Assembly: GCA_947359465.1 (NCBI GenBank)
Contig: OX375873.1
Span: 95,715,478 to 95,779,477, forward strand
Direction: 5' to 3'
From: Metellina segmentata
Lineage: Eukaryota; Arthropoda; Arachnida; Araneae; Tetragnathidae
Length of the DNA: 64,000 nucleotides
The notes below the pieces were generated by a model. The model saw only the letters and a program-made list of their open reading frames with translations. It had not been told where the DNA came from and made no database searches. Position 1 is the first letter of the stretch. The number at the start of each line of letters is the position of its first letter. Positions 12,801 to 27,800 of the stretch are shown here, one piece after another. Position numbers and translations under genes: made by a program.

Positions 12801-15800
12801 GTCTTTGAATTTACAAAAAAAAATCGTCTGCTTCAATAATTTCTCAGAATTCCTTCGAATTCATTCAAATTGAAAGCCGATTAGGGGAAATATATATTTT
12901 TATTTTATATTGTGTAGAAAGATAATCAATTGCAATTATCAATTCTTTAATACTTGACCTGTGTCAGGTTTTTTATGTATTTTAATATTCAGTGACGAAA
13001 TGTGTATGTTGCTAAAGTAGCAAAAATATAATTACATTCTAAATATAATAAATAAAAAAGTTACCTTACCATTGAACGAAATCTTTCCTGACCAGCAGTA
13101 TCCCATACTAATAATTCTAACTCATGCTTATCTACTCTTCTACACATGAAAAAAAATGGTATAAGTTGTAATGATCAGCCAAAAAAATTATAAAGGATCA
13201 GTTTAGAACAAAATAATGTCAACTTTTCAAAAAACAAAAGAAATTTCTTAGTGTATTGTAATCAATATTTATCAGAATCAATAATCATATTAAGACCTAT
13301 CCACAAGGAAAAAACTTTTAAAGGTACAAAGAACTTTTGTAAAAAAATCAATGCATTGGAAACAGAAAAATCATAAAAATTTGTACAGAATAGTTACCGT
13401 CTGCCCAATATAAAGGAAAAAAGGATTTCTTGTTAACCTCAGGCAGTGACTTAAGCATGTTACAAGGCAAGATAGAAGGACTGAATAAATTATTAGGAAA
13501 CATTTGTGTTTGTGGAAAAACAAATTTCTACTTTTATAATCTTGGAACTTTCCTATAGCAATTATGAACCTCTTGGAGAAAACTGATTTGTCTATGCATA
13601 GAAAACTAAGTGAATTTCTCGTACCATCTCTTATGCTAAACAAAAGCATTAACTATATCTTTCTACATGCATGTGTGAGTTACAATTATCCTGTGTTCAT
13701 ACTTAACTAGAAAATAGACATTTGTGCATCAGCCAAGACAGAAAATACATGTAAAAACTGTAGTGAATGTCTAAATGTTTGTTAGGTTGTTCTAAGCTAC
13801 CCCCCTCATTAAAGCAACCTTTCAATAAACACTTTCAGGTAACTAGTATTAAAACCTATCATATACTGTCAGTCTATTTTGTGTCAAAACCTAATCTTCA
13901 TTACTTGTGGTTATTGGCATTCATATTTTACTGCATTTGAATATTTTTCTCTTCACAGCTTCACTTTATACTTTCTTTTCCTAGGAATTTTTTAATTAAT
14001 ATGATTCTTAACAAAGGTTAGAAATTTACTTACATTCAGTACTCAACTAAAATAGCAAGAGTATTAAAATATAAATCCCTTCATTTACTGGATGTCACAA
14101 GACAATCATACTCAGTTGACCTTAGCCAGTTTTAAATTCTACAATTTGGAAAATCTGATGTTAAACACCATATGTTAAGTATCAAACAAATACTAGACAA
14201 TTGTTCCAAATTCAACCTCTAGTTTATAACAGATGCAGAAGAGATAAAATAGCTCCTCAGTTTGATTACAGATATCAGTGTAGTTAGGAATGTAGGTTGT
14301 AATTAATACTTAGGAAAATAATTTCTGAATCTTTTGAAAGATTTTACTAGCAATAAATATCCAATACAAAATATCTCAAATTTTGTTAACCATCCCAATG
14401 ATTTCGACAAGATATTTCGTCCATCAAGATCTGACCATTGTTAATGACAAGATATCTTATCAAGATATTGTCGATTTTTTATGCTAATGTGATAGAGATA
14501 TGGTCAAGTATTTGAATGAGATATCTGGTTCATCAAGATCTCGTCTACTTTCTAATGATAAGAGATATGTTGTCGAAACAACCACCAGAAGAGTTAATGC
14601 ATAGAAAATCCTTTAAAATTGGAATTAAAAAAAATAGTTTTTACCTGCTAATAGAAGGCATTTGAAAACACACCGACAGTTTTACTGCATCAAAAGTATG
14701 TTTAGTGTCCATTTCACACAAATGTTCAAATTGACTAATTTCGTTTTATTTCAGAATTTGTATTACCTCATTCTAATCCATCGATCTCAAGATATGAAAA
14801 GAGTGAAAATGTGCATTTGTTAACAACATTTGTGCGCTAAACAAAAATTAAAGCTATCTAAAAACAGGTGATAATTTATCAAGTATGGATTGATACTGCT
14901 TAAATATACTTAAAAGCCTGCAAAGTATACACTGAAATTATATCAGTCTGATTTGTGTTGCGTATCTTAATCAAATCGCTCACTTCCTATTATACAATTC
15001 AGCAAAAGTACTTTTAAATGGGTTATGCATTGAAAAAATTAAATTTATATCAGAAGATGAGTGAAAAAAAAATGTATTGGAATTTGAGACCTTTGAATTT
15101 TTTCAGAAAGAAGCTAATCATTTGAAGACCTGGAAATTTCTGTTCATTCGAATTATATTTGATTCTATAAAATGTCTTCTTTCTGATAAGTCTGAAATAA
15201 GTAACAATCCCCATTGTGATTCAATAATTTATCATTTACTACCCAAAATGATGTTTTCTGCTTGTATGTTTTTAATATGCAAAAATTGTTTAAAAGGTTT
15301 CTCCTCTTTAAAATTAGAAGTATTTAAAAAATTGAAATGGTTTAAAATGGCACTTTAAAAAAAATGGAAGTTTATAAATATTATTTAAGAAAGAAGTTTG
15401 CACCAGTCCCTTTTTTAATTGGAACTGTTTAACAGGATTCCCATGCTTCACGAAAAAGAAAATAAGGCTTTTAAGAACTTTCAATACTACTTTTAATTTT
15501 TAGGGCTATGCTTCAAAAAAATTGTTAAACCTACAGGTGCACAAGTGAAAAAAACTGCACAAAAGCCATATTTGGGTCTTACTGACCCAAATTTAGTTAA
15601 ACAAAATACTAGGCCATTGATCATGGATAAGTGCCATTGATCTCTTGATGAATGCTGGTGAAAAGTAAAGATGCAGTGTTTATGTAAAAAGCAATGCTTT
15701 GAAAAACTGAAGGAATCTCAGCATAATTAAGGCTTTTTAAAGGCCTTAAAAAATGAAATGAAAAATCAGACCTTTTAAAGGCAGTGAGAACCCTGATTTA

Positions 15801-18800
15801 TAAGAATTATTTCCTCAGTCGGAAGTGTGTATAAAACATTTCTCAACATTGTAGTTTAGTAATGTAGCAAAATGGAATATTTATGAAATCTCAACAGGAA
15901 GTTGGCATAATTTTAACTTGTCCATTTCTGAAACCATACTAACCAGTTTTTCTTCATTTTGACAATCTTCACATTTTGCTAAACGGTGCAAACTCTTTAA
16001 ACATTGCTTTTTGTAAAGAGAGTTCATAGGCCTCATTTAGTTTTCTGAAGAGAAAAATTGTGCTTTTTGTTCGAAATACTTTTAATTGAAGTAGTGACTA
16101 ATCCAAGGCTGAAAATGAAATCCAGTCAAACGGATTTTAAGCATATACACTAAGTTTTATTCATATGTAATATTTAGGAATTAAAGCCTTCTGTGTTTAA
16201 ATTTTTTGGAAAAATGTAATGTACAAAAGTAGTTTTATGTTTCCAAATAAATGGATACAAGTTAGTTATTTTGTTAAAAACTTTCCAAAAGGATAACAAA
16301 ACGGGCAATTTTTTTATCTACTCAAAGATAACTATTTCTGTTGGATTATATTTAATCCAGAGATGTTAATCTTATTATGGACTTAAATTGATTTTAACAT
16401 TAAATGATTAAATGATGAAATATAGAACTACTTGTAACATATCTATGAATAATCAATTCAGAATGATTGCCAGGTAAATCAGCCCTTGGTTAAAAATGAA
16501 TACATTTTCATTTTAATGTAAATAAACTAAGCCTTATTTTAATTTCATACTCATGCAATACATAACTGTAAATAATTATATCAGTAGCAGTCTTGATCTC
16601 AAATGTGGTTTTAAAACTTTTTCAACTTATGCTATGGATTAAAGCAGTGAATGTGTGTATTTAGTTTATAAATTAGAAAGATTTCAAAGTAGAAAGAACT
16701 TCTTCCCAATTTTTTATTAAAATATATACAGGACTACAATTGTCAATTATTTGGATAGAAAGGTATTAAGAGAAGCCATTACAAGAACCAATGGTTTTAT
16801 AATTGAAAAATTATAGTTTTACTAACAATGTTCAACAATACATTTACATTTTCAAAGAGATATTTCAAGAAATATATGTGATTTATCTACTGCATAAAAG
16901 ACATTTTAAATTATATATTTTTCCTCTTACATTTTACTTTATACGCCATGTGTTATCTTCATCATTTAACAGATTCCTTTAATCAAAATGTATAATAGAA
17001 AACAAATCTACCTTGCACAACAAAACCTCTCTCAATAACCACCTATTATATGTCATTATTCTCTATTTGATGTCTTATATTTTGCACAGTTTGGCCAAAT
17101 ATGGCCCTTGTGCAATAAAACCAACACACCATTATTCTCTCAAACAGAATTCAAAGCTTGTGGGCACAATTCTAATATCTCAATTTAGTGACCTCCACAC
17201 ATATGCCAAACAGTTAATTTTTTACCTGAAATATAAATGTATGATATCTTGATAAATAATTCTTGTTTGAACTTTATTAAGGAGAAACAAAATTCCATGT
17301 TTGTGGGATAATACCTAACCTTTAATCATAGCAATAGGAATCATGCTCAGACAAAAAAAAAGCAACGTATAATCAATCCTCTTTCTTCTTTTGCTATCTA
17401 AAAATGATAACATTAGTAAGTGTTTTCCTATTTTTCGTAAGCTAGAAATATATTTTCACTTAATAAATTTTCATACAAAATTTTCATTAAAAATTTTTTT
17501 TTTAAATCCCAGTGGTCATTTTAGAGAGGTTTTACCATTTTGATATCATTTAAGATATCATAATACATGATGGAAAGCAAGATATGAGAAAATAAAAGTA
17601 ATAACAACTACACTCACAACACAAAAACGACAAAACCTTAAAAACTTTGGCAAAAAGTTCCACGCAATGCAGTAGCTTTTAGTTGTCAGAGAAACACAGC
17701 TAATGGATAAAAAAAACCATAAAGTAGCAAAATGGAAATTTAATGTTTCACTATTTTAAAATGTTAAATTGGTTCAACAGTTCCATCATGTACTGCAGAT
17801 CAAATTAATTCAATTAAAAATAGGATTATCATTAATGGATTCAAGTGAAATGCAATATATTAATACATGGTTGGCCAAAATTACAATTTAAATTTAAGTT
17901 ATTTACTAAACAAAAATAAATTTCAGTCACTGGATGTTGATCTGTCAAAAAATTTCATGCCCTAGTACTTAATATAATTTAGAAAATCAGATAGACTAAC
18001 ACAAGAACACAAAATATCACAATTAAGGATTTTTAATTCCTGTTATCAGTAAAATATTTAATAATACACTGAAAACTTTAAAACAAGTTTTATATAAATA
18101 TGTCCAATTTTATACTGCAATTAACTCTGGATTTTAAAAAACATAACAAAATATCCAAAATTAAAATTGCAAACTGTTTAAAACAAATTCAATTTAGATT
18201 TTTAAATATTTTTCCACACAAAAATGTGAGATGACTGGATTTATAAATAATTATTTATATTACTAATAATCTGAATATCAGAAACTACAGAATGAAATCA
18301 TTCATTTTGATAAGATTGAAATTTTCACATGCATAAAGAACATTTATATAAAATTATTACACATGGGCAACAAACACAGCCTTAAAGGGCATAAAACAAG
18401 TGAAAAAATTCACTCAATACATTAAACATGTAATTTTTTCAAATTCTTTTAGACATAATCATAGTCTCATTGAGACTTTCTATACCATGTTCATTGACCA
18501 AAATGAAATGACTCATGGCGTGAACAGTCTTCCCAGATAATATTAAATACTGTTTCAACATTTTCTGCTAGACAAAAACTGTCTCATTGAGACAATATAA
18601 AACTGAGGTTTCTTTTGGAAACCTTATCAGACAGTACAAAGATTTCCATCAAGAAACCTTCCATTTTTCATTTTTTTTTTTATCAATCCAAAAAAAAACT
18701 TTAAAACACACAATAACCTCTCAATAGCGCAATTCAACCCTTGAATGATACTTGTGGGTCGACTGGTAGCGTCTCTGTCAACTTGAAAGGAATATTTTCT

Positions 18801-21800
18801 AGGGTTTGAGATGGCCATGGTCCAATGGAAGTAGGCACTGATCCCCCTACCTTTAGGTCATATTTCTGCCTGTGAGAGGAATCAATGTAACAGGCACCAT
18901 CCTTCAAAATAGCCTGCTTTTTCTCTTGAATAGTTTTTTCAATTTCCCATAGTTCCTCCTTTAAAATCTGCATACTAAACTCTTTTACATGTGATTCACA
19001 CAAGTTAGTATTTGTGCAATCTTCACTCGATTTGAATCTTTGGGTTATGTCTACACTATTGGATGCTGGTATTTCAGATTTAGAAGGTAAGCAACTAGAC
19101 CCTTGTTCACCAAGAGAACCAGATGCTACAGATAAGTACTGTTCAGGTACATTTAACACTGGAAGATTAAAATTTGGAGACGTTGTAGCATAAAATGTAG
19201 GAGCAAATGAGGCTGATGGCAATGGATTTCTCACAACAGAAGTGGGACTGGTGAGTTCTCCCACTTGAGTAACAGCATTTACTTGAATTGGAGCTGGACC
19301 TCGAATTATGCTTTTAGAGCACCTTGATATTGGGCCGTATTTGGATACTAACGGTGGATCAAAAGGGATAAATTCATCTTTTTCTGATGGACAGAACAAT
19401 GTACAGATTGAAGTGTCCATTTCTAATAACCCATTCTCCACCTCAGGCTTTGTTGACGAAGAACTGGCTGTACTACAGACAGAATTCACAGAGGATTTAT
19501 AGCCACTACTTGTGCAATGTGTTGATGATCCATATGGAAACACACTAGCAGACATCCAAGGAGAATAAAATGATACTACATTCCCATCATCCATGGTTCT
19601 TAACACACAACATGTGTCAACATCAGGTACTGCTGCAGGCCCATTTTCAGTTGTAGAAAAGCAAGAAGACTTTGGAAATGTAGTTTCATCAAGCTGAGCT
19701 AATAGTTGCTTTTTTCTTTGCTGAAGAGCTGCCATTGTTTGGCATCCTGCTTGCTGATTTTTTAAGACAGATTTAGCCAATGAGGATGGATCTTTGCTTT
19801 GAGCAGCATTCATAACATGGCCTACAGATTGTAAAGGTGAAGAAAATGGAGTATCACAAGTAGAAAGACAAGATGAATTTTGTATTGATGTCTGAGAAAG
19901 ACACTTGTTATTAGGCTTAAATTTTGCCATAGGTAATCCAGCAGTGGCACCAAGAATTGCTTTTGATAATGAGGGACCACAATTTTCTGAGCACAATACA
20001 TTTGTGGATGGTATTGCCTCAGATGGCCGCATAGATGCAACCAGAGATGGTTTTGTTACTAAAGGCTGAAAGGGGGGTGATTCTGGATTTAACATATGAG
20101 ATGTAAGGAGTGAAGAATGAGGATCAGAATGTGAAGCAGAGTTAAATAATGATCGTCGATTAGGGACTTGGGTACTGTATAAATGAGTATTAGGATTTTC
20201 AGGAGACGAAGCTTCTAATTCACAAGAGGAACTTTCTGAAATAAATGACCTATCAAAAACAAAGCTGGACATTCCACAGTCCGGAGATGTTAGTGCTGCA
20301 TAAGTATTTGCATGACTATTGATACTACTAGCTATTGGAGATAAATCACCAGCTGGTAAATCATCATCATCTTGTTCACAAGAACTATCAGGATTTGGAC
20401 TTCTCAAGCTTGATCCAGGGGTCCGACCCCCAGCATTGCGTTTACTTTTTGCACGAAATTTCTCCAGCTCTTCTTGCGAATGGGCAAATGTGCAATTAAG
20501 TCCACGAGGGCAATTTCGCCGTTGAGTCAAATCGCGGCACATGCTAGTTTTGTACTTTGCATTCAAATTCAATCTGTCTTCTTGTAACTTTCGATTACCA
20601 AAATTTTGAACAAAGTCAACTAATCCCTTCACGACAATCCTAGCTGCTTCTTGAGCATGTTTCAAATCTTCCCAAATTGGTGGTGGTGCATCAGGACTTG
20701 GATCAATACAAGCTAATAATTCTAGAAATGGTCTTAAAACAGATAAATTTCCAGGATCACCTGTGCGTTGTAAAGCAATAACTAGTTCCTGCACACTTTG
20801 TGAAAATGATTGAGGTGTTTGTAGTTTATCTATTATGGACTGCATGTGAGACTTATGAGCTGTATCTCCGTATAAAAGAGATGACCACTGTTCAGGTGTA
20901 ATGCGTAATCCAGCTTCAGTTGCTATTTGCACAATTTGAGCATCATGCTCTCTTCTTAAAGCTTCATAAGTGTGAAATTCTTCTTTTAGCTGCATTAAAG
21001 AAGAATCTCCCTCGCGTTTAGACACATTAAAACATGAGGCTCGATAAAGTAATTGCACAACATGACCAATACTTGTCTTTGATGCTTGTGGGAAATGAGG
21101 TGCAAGACGTTGTACTACGAACATGACTAAAACTTTCCTTGAAAGAGCTGATCCATCTTCTAGAGCCAATAAAACTAATTTTAGTACTTCCTCTTGCATT
21201 GCTGGACCCAAAAACTGGCAACCACGGGCTCTTACTGCAGCCCATAAGTTTGCTGATAATTGCTGTGGGTTTTGATGTTGCAATATTAATTCTGTCACAG
21301 ATCGTTCGCCAAGCGATCTGGCTGCTCTCATTGCCCTTGTTTTACCCTCTTCCTCAACAAGCTGGCAGTTTATGAGAGTTACAAGCTTTCTTTGCATAGG
21401 TCTAGATAGCAAACTATTTTGCAAAACACCATTGGTTGACCCCGGAGTTGGTGATTTCAGGTACAAAGCTAAATCTTCCACACATTTCTTAGCATCTAGA
21501 TAGTTCTTATAATCTTCCTTAGGTACCAAAGGTATAACCGATGGTAGTTTTTCAGGCACTCTGCCTCCAACCAACTGTAAAAGTGCATAGTTTTCTGGAA
21601 GTTGGTTGATGTCAACATTGATAACTGTTTGATCAAATGGGCACTGTTTCCTTTGAAGTTTTGATAAACAGCTTTTACACATCGTATGACCACACCCCAG
21701 ACTAATAGGACGACGAGCCCTACATTCAAATTCATTGTAGCAGATTAGACAGGATAGAAAATCTGTCCACTGTGGTGCTTGAACAGGCATTGCAGCAGTT

Positions 21801-24800
21801 GATTATCAGCACACATTACCATCAAATTTGGCTTTTCGGTGACTTCTCATTTTCCCTTCAGATTTGTGTAAAATAAAAAACCTCACATTGAAAAAGGATG
21901 TCCAAAACATTCTAAATTTGACTTTTTAAACAGCATTGTTGGGAGGTATTAAATCTATCACAAGTTTGTGATCTATGTAATGCACACTGTCATTTCAACT
22001 TCACTAAGATAGGGTAGACAGAAAATGAGCAGCAAATGAAATGATGGGGGTGAAAAAATGTTTGAAAAGTAGCTTCTTTACGCCAGGCATTTTCTTCTTG
22101 GCTTCATTATATACTATTTCCATAAGTGGATGAGTATCTAATGAGGAAAGAACAAATGACAAAAAATCTGTCTATATATTTCACATGTCATACTTGTAAA
22201 CACTTAAAGAGAGTAATAATAGGAACACAAAATGTACTAGACTAACATGCAGATTTGCAGTAACACCATGCAATGAGAAACTCTTACTGTTAAATTAATA
22301 CAATATTGCATACAATGCTACATATAACATATATCCAAAATGGACCTAATTTAACAAAAACATAAAAGAAAATATACTTTAAATATAGCACAAACATAAT
22401 TATGCAAGATGACAAATGTTTGAAGTGAATTAATTTAGAACTACAAGCTTGCTCATTAAACCAGGTCTCAGTTTATGAATTTTCTACATTTACATCCCTT
22501 CTAAAGCTAAGATTTCCAATCGAATGTAGATAGTCTAGCACAAGACATTTTGTAAAAGGAGACGTACAGGAAACTAAGATCCACACATGTAAAAAAAAAA
22601 AAAAAAAACCTTGGCTAATTTACGCCCAAAAATGTAGAGTTCTATCATCAAAGAATTTTAAATTGCATTCTGCAATAGAAGTCTAGAAAATTTGTATTTT
22701 CGCAACAAAACCCAGAAAAATATCTATTGGAGTTGCAATCTGGTAGAATAACCAAAACAAATTAAGAATACAGTGTGAAAGGATTAATAACCAAGACCAT
22801 TCAATAAGTATAATAAATATTATAGCGTACAGAACACAAGAACCTAAATATACGCCTCTATTGCAAGACATGTCTATTCTGATTAAATATCACAATGACT
22901 GAAATAAGGAACGTAAATAAAAGCTTGAAAGACGATATTGAAAATATCGTTTTGGAGAGCTGACCCTGACTGATAAAAATGTCATTGATTTTAAAAAAAC
23001 TCAGAGTCATGTTAAGCAAATTATAAGCTTAATAATTGGAATTCAAATAAAACTGCATGCTTATATTAACATACACTACCCTACAATAATGGACCGGACA
23101 CCAGCAGATTTGCATAAAATCTGACTGTATGTCAGGGGATGTTTTTCGTGGTATGGCCTGGGATCTTTGCATGTTGTTCCTCGTAAATTTAATGCTGACA
23201 CTAACATGAACATTTAGGACAATCAGGTTCTTTGTATGATCTGGCAATTTTATGGAATGGACGAATGTTACTTACAGGACGACAACGCTCCATGTCATGT
23301 TCCAGCCTCTGTCAAGCAGTGGTATCAAGAAATGGATGTAAAATGTCTTCTCTGGCCTGCTCAGAGTCCAAACCTAAATCCCATAGAACATTTGTGGGAT
23401 GAGTTAGAGCGACACTTACAGACCAGGGAACCACGTCCGAAATCTACAGCTGTGCTGGCGACATTCTTGCAACAGAAATGGACACAAATACCCATAGCTG
23501 CATATCTAAACCTTGTTGAAAGTATGCCCAGAAGGGTTGCTAGTGCAATTGCAGCATGTGGGGACCATTCTCCTATTAAAGCATGTATTCTTTCCCATAC
23601 ACTATCACATCTTGCTGTCTGGTCCATTATTGTAGGGTAGTGTATATCAAAGTGAGATAATCCTGTAACATGTAGTGAATACGTCTGCATTTGGGGATAT
23701 CCGTAAGAAAAATGAAGCATATTTAAACAACTCTTAAACAGCCATATTTCCCAAATTACACTAAGATGGAAGCTGTTGTCCAGGATTCACTTTTTTAATG
23801 ATTTTGAAATTAAATCATTTGAAATACAGAGGCTGTTTGCACATTTTTTTTAGACGATTTTGGTTAGCGGTAATAAAAAATCATTTGCTGCAAAAGAAAT
23901 AATTGCAGTTTTACTATGTTTTTAAAAGTCAAAATTATCGTCTGCGGCTTGAGAGGTTTGTTTTTATTCAAAATGGCGTTTTTAACGAAGCAGTGGTTCG
24001 AAGGCTATATTTATGCTCTTTCCGAAGAGAAATATTCATATTCCGTTATCCAAAAACGATGTGAGAGTCATGGTTTTGTGATATCTAAAGCGTCAATAGG
24101 TAATATCGTCAACAAGAAAGGAAAAAAACGTCAAATTGGAGCCTCAAGTGGGACAAAAATTCCAAACAAGTATCCAAGGAAGAAACGGACATCTTCGACT
24201 ATTGCAAAGGTACGTTGTTTAATGTTAAAAGAAAATCCCAATAGTCATAGGACAGTTGCAAAATCATTAAAATGCTCGGTGTCCACTGTAAACAAAATGA
24301 TAAATGTTGATTTAAGTTTTAAGAAAGCGAAAAAACGCAATGTGCATTGTCTTTCTCCAAAGCATATCGCTGAACACAGGACACGCTGCCGAATTCTATG
24401 AGAAACACTTATCCAAAGAAAAATGGGAAAAAATTGTCACCATAGATGAATCATGGGTGTATTTAAATAATTTCAGCAAAAAAAGAGCCATTTATTATCA
24501 TAAAAGAGGAGAAACAATTTAAGTACATGGTTCACAGAATCGAAAGAAAGTTTTTCGAAGGGATTCATGATTGTTGCTGGTTTTTCATATAGTGGTTAAG
24601 TTAAAAATAAAGAGAGTGGGAAAAAAATTTCAATATTAACTCCAAATACTATCAGGAACATATTTTATCGCCAATTTCTCTGAATGAAATCAGATCGCTT
24701 TATACACAGTGGCATCAATCTGTGGAACTCCATCAAGACAAAGCTAGCAGTCACACATCAAAATCCACTGTAAATTTCCTAAAAGAAATGGAACAAAAAA

Positions 24801-27800
24801 CCGGTATCAAGGCCATACCCTTCACTGATATCTCTACTAAATCTCCCGATGTATCACCTATGGATTTTTGTGTTTTCGAACTTTTAAAATCTGCATTATC
24901 CAAACGTCGTCCCACAACCCTTACAGGACTCTGGAAAGCTGTTCAGGAGGAATGGGATAGAATACCTCTTCTGATACTTCAAAAGGCATTATTATCCTGG
25001 AAATTATGGTGTCAAAAGATAGTTCAGAATAAGAGCTATCAAATAGAACATTTAAAACACAAGAATTTTATGTAATTTAGTTTTGTGAATGCAATATACA
25101 TAGTCTAAAAAATGTGTGAACAGCCTCTGTAGATTGGCGTAATAGGATACAAGATGAATTTACACAAGATTTCCTCCCTTAACTAAGTAAGAATTAGAGG
25201 GAAGAATTACTAAGAATTAGAGGGAAGAATTACTAAGAATTAGAGGGAAAGAATTACCAAACTACAATTTCATGCAACATTCCAAGCTAATGTTCCATAA
25301 AATTGGCATCTCTGTGCTTTCGTGTGGTAGAGCTTGTTTATTTTGCCATTGTTTTAATTTTCAATCAATTTTAAAGAATTCAAAAATATTTATATCAAAG
25401 AAATCTAAAATATTTTCTAACCCTTATCTACCATTAACTGCAGGAAAGCAAAGGGCACACACAGTACAGAGATGGTACAGGGTGTATAGTACAGAGATTA
25501 AAACAGTAAATTCCTGTTGTAAGGGAAAAAGTATCAATAAATTTTAATTTATTTTCTTAAACTTTCATATTTCTAACACCTATCTATATGAAGTGTTCTT
25601 TGTTACTAATGTTTCCACCACAACTTAAGTGTACTTCTTTTGATTCAATATTAATTTAGTCAATATTTATAAAAATGGCTGTGAAGTTTGAATATTTTCA
25701 TCAACAGTCCTGAAACTATTCATAAACCAAACAAAAACTTCTATTCCAATTGCATTCATACTTTTCGATATACTAATGCTTCATACTTTTCGATATACAA
25801 ATTCAGCATGACAAAAGCACTTTCAAACAAAGAAAAAAATTAAGTCCTGTCTCCATGAAATAATTGCAATTTTTACAAATTAAGTCCTGTGGATCAATGT
25901 TAACAAGAAATATTTATTTTGCCTGTCTTCTAAGGCTATATAAACTTTGATGTAAGGATTGTAACTGAAATTAATTTAGAGCCAAATTCAGAAGTATCAG
26001 GTACAAATAATGATAAGAGTATTCTTATTCCAACACTATATTTGACAAATTCACACACAATCTTCAGAAAATGAAATTACTACCAAATATAAATGCTTAT
26101 TTCTTGCATTGGAATGTGGAATTCCTAACAATCCTTTATATAGCATTTTAAAATGAAAATTTTAATCCCTGCATGAACATTTAGAGTTCAAGAGTTGAAG
26201 CAGTATGCTACAAGCTGGAATTATTCAAAGATCAATTTTCACTACTTAAATCATCTCCAATTTTCAATAAATTGAGATGGCACAGAAACTAATACAAAAT
26301 TACCAACCAACTTGCTAAATCAACCAAAACTGGACAACATTAAATTTAATTAGAAATAACAACTTTTGGTACGGTTTATTGCTAAAATTATTTAGGAACA
26401 AATGGTTACTTAATGGTTTTTAAAGAACAAGGGCATTTTTTTTTGTATCTAGTGTCTATGATTAACCAATGCCTACTCAAGAATGAAACTAGAAACAAAG
26501 CTACAATGTTTACTTGCAATAAGTAAACCTGGAAGAGAGTAGAAATTATTCTGCTCTTTGGACTGCAAATATCGACACAACAAAATGTATGGAAAACTTT
26601 CACAACAGCTTGCAACATCAATGTCACCAGCATATTAGAAATATTACCACACTTTTCAATTTGTCCTACTTTTCTGGTAGGGACTAACTCAAAATATATA
26701 TTTAATAGATCCCAAGAAACTCAATTTAAATTACAAGTCATATTTTTGTACGGCTATTTTCATATTAATGTATTGTCAAGTTAAGAGGCATTCAATTAAA
26801 AAAGGAATTCTGAGTTTGAAATTACTTAAATAAAGACAACTCTTGTCCAATATCTTAGAACTTACATCGGAACATTTTTATAATTAAAATACAACTATTT
26901 TTTAACTTTAAAAACAGATTTACGTATTTAAAAATAAAAATAAACTAAACTAAAATTTGAATAAGAACTTTCATATAACAAGAATCTGCTGTATTTAATG
27001 AGACTTTTAATCTAGTCCTTGTATTTCAGCAATAAATAGGAGCTTTATACAAGTCTAAAAAATTAATTGCCAATAAACTTGAAAAAAATAAACAAGGTAA
27101 CAAAGTAAATATTTGTTAGACATGCACATTATAAACCAAGCTATTTTCAAATAAATATTTTTACAAAGAAATTCATACTTACATTCTACAGGAAAAAAAA
27201 GAAGCACCAATAGTAGGAGATGTGTGTTCTTCAAACATGTGACCCACATAACGATGAATAAAGCTTGTTTTGCCCACGGCTAAAGAAAAAGAAATGAGAA
27301 CAATTTAATATTTTCTGTTTTTTTAATAATCAATTTTCCAAAGAGTTTTTTTAGGTAAAGAATAAATTAATATTTTCTTTTTTACATTTCAGTCTTGTCA
27401 AATTATAAATATTCAAGACACACCAAACAATTTATCATTCATATAAATTCTATATTTGCTTATATTTTGTTTGTCTTTATTAAACAAATTGTGAATTCTA
27501 TTACTACATTACACAAATTATGATAAGATTCATGATTCATCTTCTATTACAGTTTTTCTAACGTTCATTTTTTGTATATTACTTTACCAGCTTAAAGAAA
27601 ACATCATGAAATTGACATTAATTTACCACACAGTTGTCAAGATGTAATGTACAGAAAAGCATTTGATTATACTTTAATGTGTCCCTTTTTCATCAATTTC
27701 TTAAGATTAATTGCAATGCACAGTAAAAGCTATAATTTAACAAACTAGGGGGCTCAGCCCCCTGCTCGCTTACGCTCGCCAACCCCCGGGGATTGCTACG

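Larger units (their letters stand above)
13140..18733. other. Rab intron 2, part downstream of Roquin
   Basis: AT-rich DNA. It contains an AGATATC-rich inverted block at 14402-14577 and a hAT-like remnant at 15433-15793, listed separately. The portion from about 17270 to 18733 on the minus strand may be Roquin 3' UTR; TTTATT at 17272-17277 gives an AATAAA on that strand. No host exon other than those of Rab is supported. Confidence 0.35.
21791..27182. other. Rab intron 2, part upstream of Roquin
   Basis: The Roquin 5' flank is AT-rich, with an A-run of about 19 at 22590-22608. Two DNA transposons occupy 23074-23642 and 23827-25129. A 23-base tandem repeat is at 25189-25257. The stretch 25260-27182 is AT-rich with no gene; small direct repeats occur at 25765-25799 (CATACTTTTCGATATAC twice) and at 25840-25890 (TTAAGTCCTGT twice). 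Confidence 0.4.

Noticed and set aside
18668..18680. Poly(A) tail of a Roquin retrocopy (A-run on the minus strand after the stop)
   Set aside because: Only 11 A, no poly(A) signal before it and no target duplication; not enough to call.
19308..21375. Plus-strand and shifted frames over Roquin
   Set aside because: They are mirror frames of a strongly conserved coding region and have no similarity of their own.
23361..23720. 119-codon minus frame over the Tc1 element
   Set aside because: Shadow of the Tc1 transposase on the other strand, crossing the element end.
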